DNA of 64,000 nt from an uncultured Pelagibacteraceae bacterium. Its GTDB lineage: Bacteria; Pseudomonadota; Alphaproteobacteria; Pelagibacterales; Pelagibacteraceae. Both the position numbers and the translations under genes were made by a program. Positions 49,243 to 57,990 of the stretch are shown in pieces. Positions within the stretch are counted from its first letter, which is position 1; the number at the start of each line of letters is the position of its first letter. The notes below the pieces were generated by a model. The model did not search any database, had not been told where the DNA came from, and saw nothing but the letters and a program-made list of their open reading frames with translations. The DNA lies in contig CACPOY010000004.1 in the NCBI GenBank assembly GCA_902635685.1, forward strand, positions 31,785 to 95,784. The letters run 5' to 3'.

Positions 49243-49814
49243 AAAAACTTTTATTTATTATTATTACAATTTTTGGATTGTTTAATAGTTCAATTGCTGA
49301 TGCCACAAGAATTTCCTCAGGAAAAGAAAGTGCTAAAATTACAATTATCGCATATGAGTCCTTGACTTGTAGCTATTGTGCTGATTTTCATAAAAATATT
49401 TATCCTCAACTTAAAAAGGATTTTATTGATACAGGTTTAGTAAAAATTGAATTTAGACACTTTCCTTTAGATGCTGCAGCTTTTAATGCGTCCAAAATTG
49501 CTCAATGTAACCAAGAACAAAGTTTAGAAATTTTAGAGAGTTTATATGCTAATCAAAAAAACTGGATTAAAGGAAAGACTGTTGATGAATTAAACGACAA
49601 TCTCAAAAAATTCATTGATAAGCAAGGTTACAAGATTGATTTCGAAAAATGTATTACTGATAAAAAAATTGAAGATTTTGTTTTAAATGATCGAATCGAG
49701 GGAGCTAAAAATTTCAAAGTTAATTCTACTCCTACGATAATAATCAACAACAAAAAGTTTGATAAATCTCTTAATTATAAAAATTTAAAAAAAACGTTAG
49801 AAAAACTGATATAA
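49239..49814 (+). CDS. DsbA/DsbG-family periplasmic thiol-disulfide protein
   Basis: The protein has a signal peptide (KLLFIIITIFGLFNSSIADA) followed by a thioredoxin-fold domain with active site CSYC (YESLTCSYCADFHKNIYPQL), the VKIEFRHFPLDAAAFNASKIAQC helix region and the cis-Pro loop (VNSTPTIIINNKKF). It is a DsbA-like oxidoreductase of the Com1/ScsC subtype frequent in alphaproteobacteria; oxidase or isomerase activity is not decided by sequence. It overlaps dciA by four bases and lies 8 bp before smc. Confidence 0.88.
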   Translation: MKKLLFIIITIFGLFNSSIADATRISSGKESAKITIIAYESLTCSYCADFHKNIYPQLKKDFIDTGLVKIEFRHFPLDAAAFNASKIAQCNQEQSLEILESLYANQKNWIKGKTVDELNDNLKKFIDKQGYKIDFEKCITDKKIEDFVLNDRIEGAKNFKVNSTPTIIINNKKFDKSLNYKNLKKTLEKLI

Positions 49815-49822
49815 GTTGTTCT

Positions 49823-52219
49823 ATGGACTTTAAAAAAATCCAACTAAATGGATTCAAATCATTTGCAGATAAAACGAATTTTGTAATTGAAGCTGGTTTG
49901 ACTGGAATAGTTGGGCCAAATGGTTGTGGAAAATCTAATATTGTTGAATCTCTAAGGTGGGTTATGGGAGAGACATCTGCAAAAAGTATGCGTGGCTCCG
50001 GAATGGAAGATGTTATATTTTCTGGTACTTCAAACAAACCCTCTAAAAATATTGCAGAGGTCTCAGTTACTGTCTCTAAACAAGCTAATGAAGGACCTGT
50101 ACAATATAAAGAGCTAGAGGAAATAAATATTAGAAGAAAAATTGAGAAGGATAAAGGCTCAAAGTTTTATATCAATGAAAAAGAAGTAAGGGCAAAAGAT
50201 GCACAAATGTTTTTTGCTGACTTATCGACTGGTGCTCATTCACCATCAATGATCAGCCAGGGTCGTATAGGTGCTCTTGTGACTGCAAAACCTACTGATA
50301 GAAGAGCAATTTTAGAGGAGGCCGCCGGAATATCAGGCTTACATGTTCGAAGGCATGAGGCTGAGTTAAGATTAAATGCAGCAGAAAACAATTTGAAAAG
50401 AGCAGATGAATTAAGAAGACAACAAGAGAAACAGCTTGCAAACCTAAAAAAACAAGCTGAGGAAGCAACCAAATATAAAAATATTTCCAATGAAATCAAA
50501 CAAATAGAGGCTGGTTTATATTATTTAAAATTAATAGAAATTGATAAAGAAATTCTTGTTGAAACAGAAATTAACTCAGAAGCAGAAGATGAAGTAAGCG
50601 GTTTTAATGATAAAATTTCTAAAATTGAGAATTTAATCAAGCTTGAATTAGATAAAGTAACACCCTTAAGAGAAAAAAATATTGAAAGTTTATCTAGAAT
50701 TCAAAGACTTAATTTAGAACTTCAGGGTCTAGATAAAGAAAATACTAGAATACAAGATGAAATTGAAAATATAAAAAAAACACTACAAACATTAGATGAC
50801 GATATTAGTAGAGAAAAAGGAATTATAATTGACGCAAACTCAAACGAAAAAAGATTAAAGGAAGAAAAAAATGAACTTATTGAAATCGACTCAAAATACT
50901 ATGAAACTGAAAAAAAATCTAATGAGGATTTAAATAATAGTAAAAATAGTTTGCATCGAGAAGTTGAAAAAATTAAAGAATTAATCAGATTAAATGAGCA
51001 TGAAAATGCAATTAATGCACTTGAAAACTCTAAATTGTTAATCGATGAGTACGCAAACAGTTTCAGTAAGAACCAAAATATCAAAAAAGAATCTGTAAAA
51101 AGAAATGAAAGAATAAGCGTCATTAAAAAAGAAATTGAAAGTTGGAAAAATCTTTTATCTAATTCTGAAAAAATGGTAAATGAACTAACTGGTCGAAAAA
51201 ATAAATTAAATTACCAATTGGAACAACTAGATAGTCAGCCAAAGTTACAAGCTGAAAAAAAAGGTCAAATCTCTGAGGGTTTGAGAATCTCTGAAAAAGA
51301 AAAAAACGAAAATGAGATAATTATCAATAACACTGATGAAAAAATTGATATGCTTAGAAGTCAATTAGATGAAATTCAGGAACAATCTATTCAGATTAGA
51401 GAACGTAAAGCAAGTTCAAGTGCAACTATAGATGGTTTAAAAAAAAGAAAAGATGATTTGATAGATAGAGTAAGTTCAGAGCTTCATTTAACGGAAGAAA
51501 ATATTTTAGAGAACTCAAACTTGTTTGGCGTCGAAGAACTACCAGATGCAGTTATTCAGGAAGATTTATTAGATAAAAAGAAGCAAGAAAGAGAAAAATT
51601 TGGATCAGTTAATTTAAAGGCTGATGAGGAAACTAGCAAATATGAGTCTGAAATAAAAAAAATGGAAGAAGACAGATCAGATTTAGTTACTGCTATTTCA
51701 AAGTTAAAAGAAAGTATTCAAGAACTTAATCAAAAAGGAAGGGAAAGATTATTAGAGGCCTTTGGAAAAGTAAATCGTAAATTTAGTGATGTATATACAA
51801 GACTATTTAATGGTGGGAACGCAAAATTAGAACTTGTTGATTCTGACGATCCTCTTGAAGCTGGACTTGAGATGTTGGTAAGTCCGCCTGGAAAAAGACT
51901 ACAATCTATAACCTTGTTATCAGGTGGGGAGCAGGCTTTAACTGCTCTATCTTTAATTTTTGCAGTTTTTTTAACAAACCCATCACCAATCTGTGTGCTT
52001 GACGAAGTCGATGCACCATTAGATGACGCTAATGTTACGAGATTCTGCAACTTGTTGGAGGAATTAATAAGTATTACTAGTACAAAATTTATAATTGTAA
52101 CCCATCACGCTTTAACTATGTCTAAAATGAATAGGCTTTATGGTGTTACGATGCCTGAAAAAGGTATAAGCCAACTAGTTGCTGTTGATTTACAAAAGGC
52201 AGAAAGTATGGTTGCTTAA
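49823..52219 (+). CDS. smc: SMC-like chromosome segregation ATPase, shortened, no visible hinge
   Basis: The head is a clear SMC ABC ATPase: N-terminal FKKIQLNGFKSFADKTNFVI, Walker A GPNGCGKSNIVESLRWVMGE, Q-loop region SMISQGRIGALVTAKPTDRR; C-terminal signature LLSGGEQALTALSLIFAVF (from about residue 698), Walker B ICVLDEVDAPLDDANV and the H-loop IIVTHHALTMSKM. Between them lie about 500 residues, nearly all coiled coil, and I find no globular hinge with its conserved glycines. Total length is 798, against about 1,150-1,200 for ordinary bacterial SMC. The missing ~350 residues equal the hinge plus arm ends. There is no frameshift. The gene keeps the usual place after dsbA. Confidence 0.9.
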   Translation: MDFKKIQLNGFKSFADKTNFVIEAGLTGIVGPNGCGKSNIVESLRWVMGETSAKSMRGSGMEDVIFSGTSNKPSKNIAEVSVTVSKQANEGPVQYKELEEINIRRKIEKDKGSKFYINEKEVRAKDAQMFFADLSTGAHSPSMISQGRIGALVTAKPTDRRAILEEAAGISGLHVRRHEAELRLNAAENNLKRADELRRQQEKQLANLKKQAEEATKYKNISNEIKQIEAGLYYLKLIEIDKEILVETEINSEAEDEVSGFNDKISKIENLIKLELDKVTPLREKNIESLSRIQRLNLELQGLDKENTRIQDEIENIKKTLQTLDDDISREKGIIIDANSNEKRLKEEKNELIEIDSKYYETEKKSNEDLNNSKNSLHREVEKIKELIRLNEHENAINALENSKLLIDEYANSFSKNQNIKKESVKRNERISVIKKEIESWKNLLSNSEKMVNELTGRKNKLNYQLEQLDSQPKLQAEKKGQISEGLRISEKEKNENEIIINNTDEKIDMLRSQLDEIQEQSIQIRERKASSSATIDGLKKRKDDLIDRVSSELHLTEENILENSNLFGVEELPDAVIQEDLLDKKKQEREKFGSVNLKADEETSKYESEIKKMEEDRSDLVTAISKLKESIQELNQKGRERLLEAFGKVNRKFSDVYTRLFNGGNAKLELVDSDDPLEAGLEMLVSPPGKRLQSITLLSGGEQALTALSLIFAVFLTNPSPICVLDEVDAPLDDANVTRFCNLLEELISITSTKFIIVTHHALTMSKMNRLYGVTMPEKGISQLVAVDLQKAESMVA

Positions 52220-52232
52220 TCAAATAATTTAG

Positions 52233-52508
52233 ATGAGCAAGGATCCATTTAAAACTCGCTTAGAGATTGCAAAAAAGAAAGTTGATAAAAGAAACTCGAA
52301 CAGTAAAAATCTTAATCCATCCCCTATTGGTAATGCTTTTAAGCTTAGTACAGAACTAGTATCAGCAGTAGCAGTAGGGACAATTATTGGGTTTATTTTA
52401 GATAAGACCTTTGGTACTAAACCATGGTTAATTTTAATATTTTTTTTTGTAGGGGTAATTGCTGGAATAGCTAATGTAATTAGATCTGCAAAAAATATGC
52501 AAAAATAG
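52233..52508 (+). CDS. atpI: ATP synthase protein I (AtpI) family
   Basis: A 91-residue protein with two transmembrane helices (LVSAVAVGTIIGFILDKTF and PWLILIFFFVGVIAGIANVIR) joined by a short loop, the standard AtpI layout. AtpI assists c-ring assembly. Position directly ahead of atpB and 13 bp after smc supports the call. There is no separate promoter room, so Fo genes may be transcribed from within or upstream of smc. Confidence 0.88.
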   Translation: MSKDPFKTRLEIAKKKVDKRNSNSKNLNPSPIGNAFKLSTELVSAVAVGTIIGFILDKTFGTKPWLILIFFFVGVIAGIANVIRSAKNMQK

Positions 52509-52518
52509 AGATAAATTT

Positions 52519-53253
52519 ATGGCGGCAAATCCAATGACCCAATTTGAAGTTTATAGAATTGGTCCTGAAATTAAGATAGGTACTTTTGACATTTCATTTA
52601 CCAATGCAAGTTTATTCATGATTGTTAGTTCCTTTGCAATTCTTTTTATTTTTAATCTGGGTTCAAAAAAAAATTCTATGATACCAAACAAAATTCAGCT
52701 CTTAGCAGAACTCAGTTACTCTTTTGTAGCAAAGATGATAAGCGATACTGCTGGATCGAAAGCCAGACCTTATTTTGCTTTTATATTTTCATTATTTATG
52801 TTTGTTCTTTTTTGTAATATGTTTGGAATGATCCCTTATACATTTACAGTTACTAGCCACATTATTGTAACTTTTATGCTTGCTGCGTTCATCTTTATAG
52901 GCGTAACAATTATCGGTTTTATAAAACATGGCTTTGGATACTTAAAGCTATTTGTGCCAAGTGGAGTGCCTATTATATTACTTCCATTAATAGTCGTTAT
53001 TGAAATTATCTCTTATTTAAGTAGACCTATAAGTTTATCAGTTAGATTATTTGCCAATATGATGGCAGGTCACACTATGATGAAGGTTTTCGGAGGCTTT
53101 GTAGTAAGTCTCGGGATAGTCGGTGGATGGCTTCCACTGAGTTTTTCGGTTGCATTAACTGGCTTGGAGATCTTAGTTGCTTTTCTTCAAGCATATGTTT
53201 TTGCAATTTTAACATGCATTTATTTAAATGATGCATTAAATTTACACCATTAA
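52519..53253 (+). CDS. atpB: F-type ATP synthase subunit a
   Basis: Subunit a forms the proton half-channels against the c-ring. The 244-residue protein has five or six hydrophobic helices, and the helix with the essential Arg is visible in RPISLSVRLFANMMAGHTMMKVFGG, followed by FLQAYVFAILTCIYLNDALNLHH, the classical C-terminus. The N-terminal NPMTQFEVYRIGPEI is typical for alphaproteobacteria. A canonical strong ribosome binding site for atpE begins 7 bp after its stop. Confidence 0.97.
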   Translation: MAANPMTQFEVYRIGPEIKIGTFDISFTNASLFMIVSSFAILFIFNLGSKKNSMIPNKIQLLAELSYSFVAKMISDTAGSKARPYFAFIFSLFMFVLFCNMFGMIPYTFTVTSHIIVTFMLAAFIFIGVTIIGFIKHGFGYLKLFVPSGVPIILLPLIVVIEIISYLSRPISLSVRLFANMMAGHTMMKVFGGFVVSLGIVGGWLPLSFSVALTGLEILVAFLQAYVFAILTCIYLNDALNLHH

Positions 53254-53260
53254 TTAACAT

Positions 53261-53266
53261 AGGAGG
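53261..53266 (+). promoter_or_regulatory. Strong Shine-Dalgarno (AGGAGG) before atpE
   Basis: AGGAGG is followed by 5 bases and then ATG at 53272. It is the clearest full-consensus Shine-Dalgarno I noticed; most neighbours have weak A-rich leaders. This suits the need for many c subunits per ATP synthase. Confidence 0.8.
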
Positions 53267-53271
53267 ATATA

Positions 53272-53499
53272 ATGGAATTAGAAGCAGCAAAAATGATTGG
53301 AGCAGGTCTAGCGGCGATTGCATTAGCTGGAGCAGGAGTTGGCATTGGAATAATTTTTGGTAACTATTTATCAGGAGCAATGAGAAATCCGTCTGCTGCT
53401 CAAAAACAGTTTCCTAATTTGCTTTTAGGTTTTGCACTTGCAGAAGCTACAGGATTATTTGGATTGGTAGTTGCGTTAATCATTTTATTTGCATTTTAG
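53272..53499 (+). CDS. atpE: F-type ATP synthase subunit c
   Basis: A 75-residue hairpin of two helices: the glycine-rich AGVGIGIIFGNYLSGAMRNPSAA first helix and loop, and the second helix with the ion-carrying Glu58 in LLGFALAEATGLFGLVVAL. The ligands characteristic of Na+-binding rings (Gln in helix 1, Ser/Thr next to the Glu) are not present, so it should be a proton ring. The strong Shine-Dalgarno and its place between atpB and atpF' are as expected. Confidence 0.97.
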   Translation: MELEAAKMIGAGLAAIALAGAGVGIGIIFGNYLSGAMRNPSAAQKQFPNLLLGFALAEATGLFGLVVALIILFAF

Positions 53500-53503
53500 A
53501 TTA

Positions 53504-54094
53504 ATGATTAAAAAAATATTTTTTCAGTCGATATTTTTCAATTTCTTTTTTTTGAGGGAAGTTTTTGCAGCTGAAAGCGGAGGTATGCCTCAACTTAATC
53601 CTGAATTTTGGGTTTCACAAATATTTTGGCTTATAATTACTTTTGGTATTTTGTATATAGTTTTATCAAAATTTATTTTACCAAAAATAAGCTCAAATCT
53701 TGAGCTCAGAAAATCTCAAATACAAGAAAACATAGAAACTGCTGAAAAGCAAAGAGAAATTAGTGAGATTAAGTTAAAAGAATACGATGAAATAATCTTA
53801 AAAAGTAAATTAGAGGCAAAAAATATTTTTAAAAACGCTAGGGAAAAAGTAATTAAAGAAATAAATTTAAAAAAAGAAACTTTAGATAAACAAATAGACG
53901 AAGAAATTAGTAATGCTGAAGAGGAAATAAAAACATTAAAAAGAGATGCTACAGATAAAATTAACAAAATTGCAATAGAAACATCTTCGGACCTTTTAAA
54001 AAAACTAATTGGAACAGAAATTAATAATAGCAGTATCTCAGCAATTGTTGATGATCTTTGGAAGAAGAATAAGGATAAATACTATGGCTCTTGA
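53504..54094 (+). CDS. atpG: F-type ATP synthase subunit b' (first b-type subunit)
   Basis: One hydrophobic helix (FWVSQIFWLIITFGILYIVLSKFIL) follows a presequence-like N-terminus (IKKIFFQSIFFNFFFLREVFAAESGGMPQL), then ~130 residues of charged coiled coil, the stator stalk. Alphaproteobacteria carry two unequal b subunits; this one, with its longer N-terminus, corresponds to b'. The ATG at 53504 (MIKKIFF) is preferred to the 53489 start of the track, which lies inside atpE. The gene's end overlaps the next gene by 11 bp. The symbols atpG/atpF' are both used; atpG here does not mean the gamma subunit. Confidence 0.9.
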   Translation: MIKKIFFQSIFFNFFFLREVFAAESGGMPQLNPEFWVSQIFWLIITFGILYIVLSKFILPKISSNLELRKSQIQENIETAEKQREISEIKLKEYDEIILKSKLEAKNIFKNAREKVIKEINLKKETLDKQIDEEISNAEEEIKTLKRDATDKINKIAIETSSDLLKKLIGTEINNSSISAIVDDLWKKNKDKYYGS

Positions 54095-54581
54095 TGCAAC
54101 ATTTTGGGTAGCAGTTTCATTTATTATATTCTTTGGTGGTCTCGTTTATTTAAAAGTCCCCCAAAAAATAAATGAAATGTTAAACAAGATAATTTTGGGT
54201 ATTAAAAATGAGATTGATGAAAGTGAAAAATTAAGAACTGAGGCTAAAATATTATCAGATAATGCTCAAAAAAAACTTAACACTGCACAGTCAGTAAGCA
54301 AAGAAATTTTAGACCAAGCCAAAAAAGATAGCGATAGATTGATAATTGAATTAAATGATAAGTTTCATAAATCTTCAGAAATTAAGAAAAATTCTGCTCA
54401 AACAAAAATTACTCTAATGAAAGACACAGCTATAAAAGAAATTAAGAATACATCTGTAAAAATTGCCATGGACTCTGTAAAAAAAATAATTACTACCTCT
54501 GTAGATAAATCCAAATTAGATAACCTGTTTGAAAAAAATTTGAATGAAACTAAAGCAGAGTTAAAAAAGATTAATTTATAA
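54084..54581 (+). CDS. atpF: F-type ATP synthase subunit b
   Basis: The second b-type stator subunit: N-terminal membrane helix (DATFWVAVSFIIFFGGLVYLKVP) and a long coiled coil (INEMLNKIILGIKNEIDESEKLRTEAKILSDNAQKKL and onward). The ORF track begins at 54009 within the preceding gene; MALDATFWVAVSF from the ATG at 54084 gives 165 residues and the usual short periplasmic N-terminus. It ends the Fo cluster; the F1 genes are not in this window, as is normal in alphaproteobacteria, where Fo and F1 operons are split. Confidence 0.93.
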   Translation: MALDATFWVAVSFIIFFGGLVYLKVPQKINEMLNKIILGIKNEIDESEKLRTEAKILSDNAQKKLNTAQSVSKEILDQAKKDSDRLIIELNDKFHKSSEIKKNSAQTKITLMKDTAIKEIKNTSVKIAMDSVKKIITTSVDKSKLDNLFEKNLNETKAELKKINL

Positions 54582-54621
54582 TCTTCTTACATTTGTTCGA
54601 AAAAAATTATAAATTACTGAG

Positions 54622-56082
54622 ATGAATTCTATTGTAATTGGTTCTGGATTTGGAGGAATAGCAGCTGCTCTTCGCATTAGAGCAAAAGGTAACAATGTAA
54701 CTTTAATTGAAAAACACCCTGATCTTGGAGGGAGAGCTAGAGTTTTTAAAAAAAATGGCTTTACATATGATGGTGGTCCAACAGTAATTACCGCACCGTA
54801 TCTAATTAATGAGTTATTTGAATTATTCAAAAAAAATCCAAAAGATTACTTAGAACTTGCTCCATTGAAGATTTGGTATCAATTTATCTTCGAGGATAAA
54901 ACTAGGTTTAATTACTCTGGTGATGAAGAAGATATGAAAAAACAAATTGAGAAGATCAATCAGGAGGACGTATTAGGTTATGAAAAATTAGTAAATTTCA
55001 CAAAAAAAATATTTGATAAAGGATTCATTGAGCTTGCGGACATCCCGTTTGATAGGCCATTTGTGATGATGCAACAATTGCCAGCTTTATTAAAATTAAA
55101 AAGTTACAAATCAGTTTATTCATTAGTTTCTTCTTATGTAAAAAATGAAAAATTAAGGAGAATGCTTAGTATGCATCCATTACTAGTTGGTGGTAATCCT
55201 TTTACAACTACATCAATTTATGGACTAATTTTATACTTAGAGAAAAAATGGGGAATCCATTACTCTATGGGAGGAACAGGAAATATCATTAAAGGTCTTG
55301 AGAAATTAATGAATGAAGCTGGAATTAAAGTAATTAAAGGACATGAAGTTAAAAAAATTATTTCTAATAAAAAAAAAATTACCGGTGTTGAATTAGATAA
55401 TCAAACTGTATTAAAATCCGATAATGTAATCTGTAATGCGGACCCACCTGCAGTTTATGAAAAAATGCTAAATGGGGACGCTAATAACTCATTTCTTTTT
55501 AAATGGAAAAAGAGACGAATGGAATACTCAATGGGATTATTTGTTTATTATTTTGGAACAAAAGAAAAATATGAAAATGTAGAACATCATACAATTAAAT
55601 TTGGTAACAAATATAAAGAACATCTAAATGATATTTTTGATAATAAAAAATTAAATGAAGATATCAGTTACTATCTTCATAGACCATCTGCAACAGACAA
55701 ATCTATGGCACCAGAGGGAAATGATTGTTTTTATGTTTTGGTTCCGGTACCAAATAATCAATCAAAAATTGATTGGTCTGTTGAGGGTGAAAAAATGAAA
55801 AATTTAGTAATAGATAAAATGGAAAAGGATTTGATGCCAAATCTTAGAAAAAATATTGTGGAAGACTTTTACTTGACACCAGATTATTTTGAGAGAGATT
55901 TAAATACTAAATATGGTTCAGGTTTCTCAATACAGCCAAAATTTTCTCAGTCAGCTTATTTTAGATTTCATAATAAATCTGAAATATACGATGGACTTTA
56001 TTTTGTAGGAGCAGGCACTCATCCAGGCGCTGGTGTACCAGGAGTGCTTTCATCTGCAAAAGTTTTAGATAGAATTTTATAA
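54622..56082 (+). CDS. crtI: Phytoene desaturase (CrtI)
   Basis: CrtI desaturates phytoene to lycopene. The FAD dinucleotide-binding motif opens the protein (SIVIGSGFGGIAAALRIRAKG, then IEKHPDLGGRARVFKKNGFTYDGGPTVI) and the C-terminal CrtI signature is YFVGAGTHPGAGVPGVLSSAKVL. Length (486) is normal. It starts 40 bp after atpF and is followed by crtB with a one-base overlap of stop and start, so it begins a four-gene carotenoid/retinal operon. No crtE (GGPP synthase) is within the window. Confidence 0.96.
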   Translation: MNSIVIGSGFGGIAAALRIRAKGNNVTLIEKHPDLGGRARVFKKNGFTYDGGPTVITAPYLINELFELFKKNPKDYLELAPLKIWYQFIFEDKTRFNYSGDEEDMKKQIEKINQEDVLGYEKLVNFTKKIFDKGFIELADIPFDRPFVMMQQLPALLKLKSYKSVYSLVSSYVKNEKLRRMLSMHPLLVGGNPFTTTSIYGLILYLEKKWGIHYSMGGTGNIIKGLEKLMNEAGIKVIKGHEVKKIISNKKKITGVELDNQTVLKSDNVICNADPPAVYEKMLNGDANNSFLFKWKKRRMEYSMGLFVYYFGTKEKYENVEHHTIKFGNKYKEHLNDIFDNKKLNEDISYYLHRPSATDKSMAPEGNDCFYVLVPVPNNQSKIDWSVEGEKMKNLVIDKMEKDLMPNLRKNIVEDFYLTPDYFERDLNTKYGSGFSIQPKFSQSAYFRFHNKSEIYDGLYFVGAGTHPGAGVPGVLSSAKVLDRIL

Positions 56083-56933
56083 TGACTTACAAGAGTTATT
56101 TGTCTATTTATGCTAAATCATTCAGTTGGGCCGGTTTTTTTTTACCTAAAAAGACACTGAAAAAATGCTCAGCTTTATACGATTTTTGTAGAGTAGCAGA
56201 TAATATCGCGGACGATCTTGAGGAAATAGTAAATAAAGAAAAGAGATTCAATCAATTTGAGAATGATTTTAACAACAAAAAGCTTAATGATCCAGTTATC
56301 AAAAATATGTGGGGTCTAATGGAGGAGTTCAACATCTCTGTGAAAATTGTTCAGGATTTATTAATTGGAATTAAATCAGATATCAAAGTTAAAGTTAAAT
56401 TTAATTCGAGAAAAGATTTGCTGATTTACTCATACAGAGTAGCTGGAACTGTTGGATTAATGATGGCAAAGATCTTAAAAGTCAATAAAAAAAGTTCACT
56501 TAGATCTGCTATTGATCTTGGGATTGCAATGCAACTTACAAATATATCAAGAGATGTAATTGAAGACTCAAAAAATAATCGTTTTTACATAGATAAGAAT
56601 TTTGAAGAAATTTCATCAATTATCAATCTTGCTGATACTTTTTACGAAAACTCGTTTTATTCGATTAAGGAAATACCGTTTATTTTTCGTTTTTCAATCT
56701 TAGTTGCAAGAAGAATATACAGAAAAATCGGTTATAAAATATTAAATAAAAAAAACTTAGAAAACTATCAAAATGCTGGAAAAATATATGTTTCAAATTT
56801 AGAAAAAGGACTAGAAACCTTTCTAGCGATTTTGGATTTAATTAAACTATCGTTGACATCCAAAAAAGATGATCAAATCAGACACGACCATATTTTGATT
56901 AATGAGGAAATTAATTTAAATGAGAGATTTTGA
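56082..56933 (+). CDS. crtB: Phytoene synthase (CrtB)
   Basis: CrtB condenses two GGPP to phytoene. The two Asp-rich motifs are DFCRVADNIADDLEE (near residue 45) and NISRDVIEDSKNNRFY (DxxED, near residue 165), both intact; the RVAGTVGLMMAKIL helix between them is also typical. Length 283 is slightly short but complete. It overlaps crtI by one base and crtY by 14 bp. Confidence 0.95.
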   Translation: MTYKSYLSIYAKSFSWAGFFLPKKTLKKCSALYDFCRVADNIADDLEEIVNKEKRFNQFENDFNNKKLNDPVIKNMWGLMEEFNISVKIVQDLLIGIKSDIKVKVKFNSRKDLLIYSYRVAGTVGLMMAKILKVNKKSSLRSAIDLGIAMQLTNISRDVIEDSKNNRFYIDKNFEEISSIINLADTFYENSFYSIKEIPFIFRFSILVARRIYRKIGYKILNKKNLENYQNAGKIYVSNLEKGLETFLAILDLIKLSLTSKKDDQIRHDHILINEEINLNERF

Positions 56934-57987
56934 CTACATCATTATTGGAGGCGGTTGTGCTGGTTTATCTCTTGCTTATGAGTTAGATGTACATGAGAAG
57001 TTAAGAGACAAAACCTTGGCAATTATTGAACCAAGGGCACAATATAAAAGAGACAAAACATGGTCTTTCTGGAAAGTAAATCCTCATAATTTTGATGATT
57101 GTGTTAAAAAAAGTTGGGAACATTTTACAATAAATATTCCTGGTAAAACAAATCATCTTCAATGCAGAGATTACCCTTATCAAAGCATAGATAGTGGTTT
57201 ATTTTATGAAAAAATAAATAATAAATTAAAAGAAAATAATAATATTTCTTTCTTCAAAAATATAGATGAAGTAAATACCAAAAACTCATTCATTTTTAAT
57301 AGTGTTCCAAACATTAAAAAAAAATATTTTAATCTTTGGCAACATTTCTGCGGTGTAGAAATTGAAACAAAAAAAAATTCTTTTGATGAGGAAATTTTTA
57401 ATCTTATGGATTTTGACTGCGAACAAAGAGAAAGTGTACATTTTTTTTACACACTTCCTTACTCAAAAAATAAAGCTTTAGTTGAAACAACCTGGCTATC
57501 TAGAGTGAACGACAATTCTCAAAAAGATTATGATCAGCAAATTAAAGATTACATTGATAAGCATCTTAAAATAAAAGATTACAAAATTACCTATAAAGAA
57601 GAAGGTGCAATCCCTATGTTCTACCCTGGATACGAAAAAGAAAAAAATAAAATTAATATTGGAACGGCTGGTGGAATGACTAGACTAAGTACTGGTTATA
57701 CTTTTTTAAACATTCAAGAGCACAGTAAATTTATAAGAGAAAATATTGAAAATATTTCCAAATGTAAAAAATTTGAGATAAACAAAAAATATCAATTTTT
57801 AGATGATATATTTTTACGCGTTCTTAATAAACATCCTGAAAAAATGGCAGATATATTCTTTAATATGTTTAAGGCGTCACCAAAGACTGTAATTAAATTT
57901 TTATCAAACAAAAGTAGTTTTTGGGAAGATTTTAATGTAATTCTTAAAATGCCAAAGTTTACATTTATAAAAGCCTTGTTTTACTAG
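56920..57987 (+). CDS. crtY: Lycopene beta-cyclase (CrtY type)
   Basis: A flavin-binding cyclase: N-terminal FDYIIIGGGCAGLSLAYEL, DKTWSFWKVNPHNFDD, the conserved FYTLPYSKNKALVETTWLS strand-turn and the IPMFYPGYEKEKNKINIGTAGGMTRLSTGYTFLNIQEH block. It makes beta-carotene, the substrate of the next gene. Length 355 is normal. The start lies within the crtB end. Confidence 0.93.
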   Translation: MRDFDYIIIGGGCAGLSLAYELDVHEKLRDKTLAIIEPRAQYKRDKTWSFWKVNPHNFDDCVKKSWEHFTINIPGKTNHLQCRDYPYQSIDSGLFYEKINNKLKENNNISFFKNIDEVNTKNSFIFNSVPNIKKKYFNLWQHFCGVEIETKKNSFDEEIFNLMDFDCEQRESVHFFYTLPYSKNKALVETTWLSRVNDNSQKDYDQQIKDYIDKHLKIKDYKITYKEEGAIPMFYPGYEKEKNKINIGTAGGMTRLSTGYTFLNIQEHSKFIRENIENISKCKKFEINKKYQFLDDIFLRVLNKHPEKMADIFFNMFKASPKTVIKFLSNKSSFWEDFNVILKMPKFTFIKALFY

Positions 57988-57990
57988 TGA

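Noticed and set aside
49823-52219. SMC as RecN or Rad50/SbcC
   Set aside because: The FKSF-type N-terminus, the SQGRIGALV segment and the gene position after dsbA match SMC; RecN and SbcC have different N-terminal signatures.
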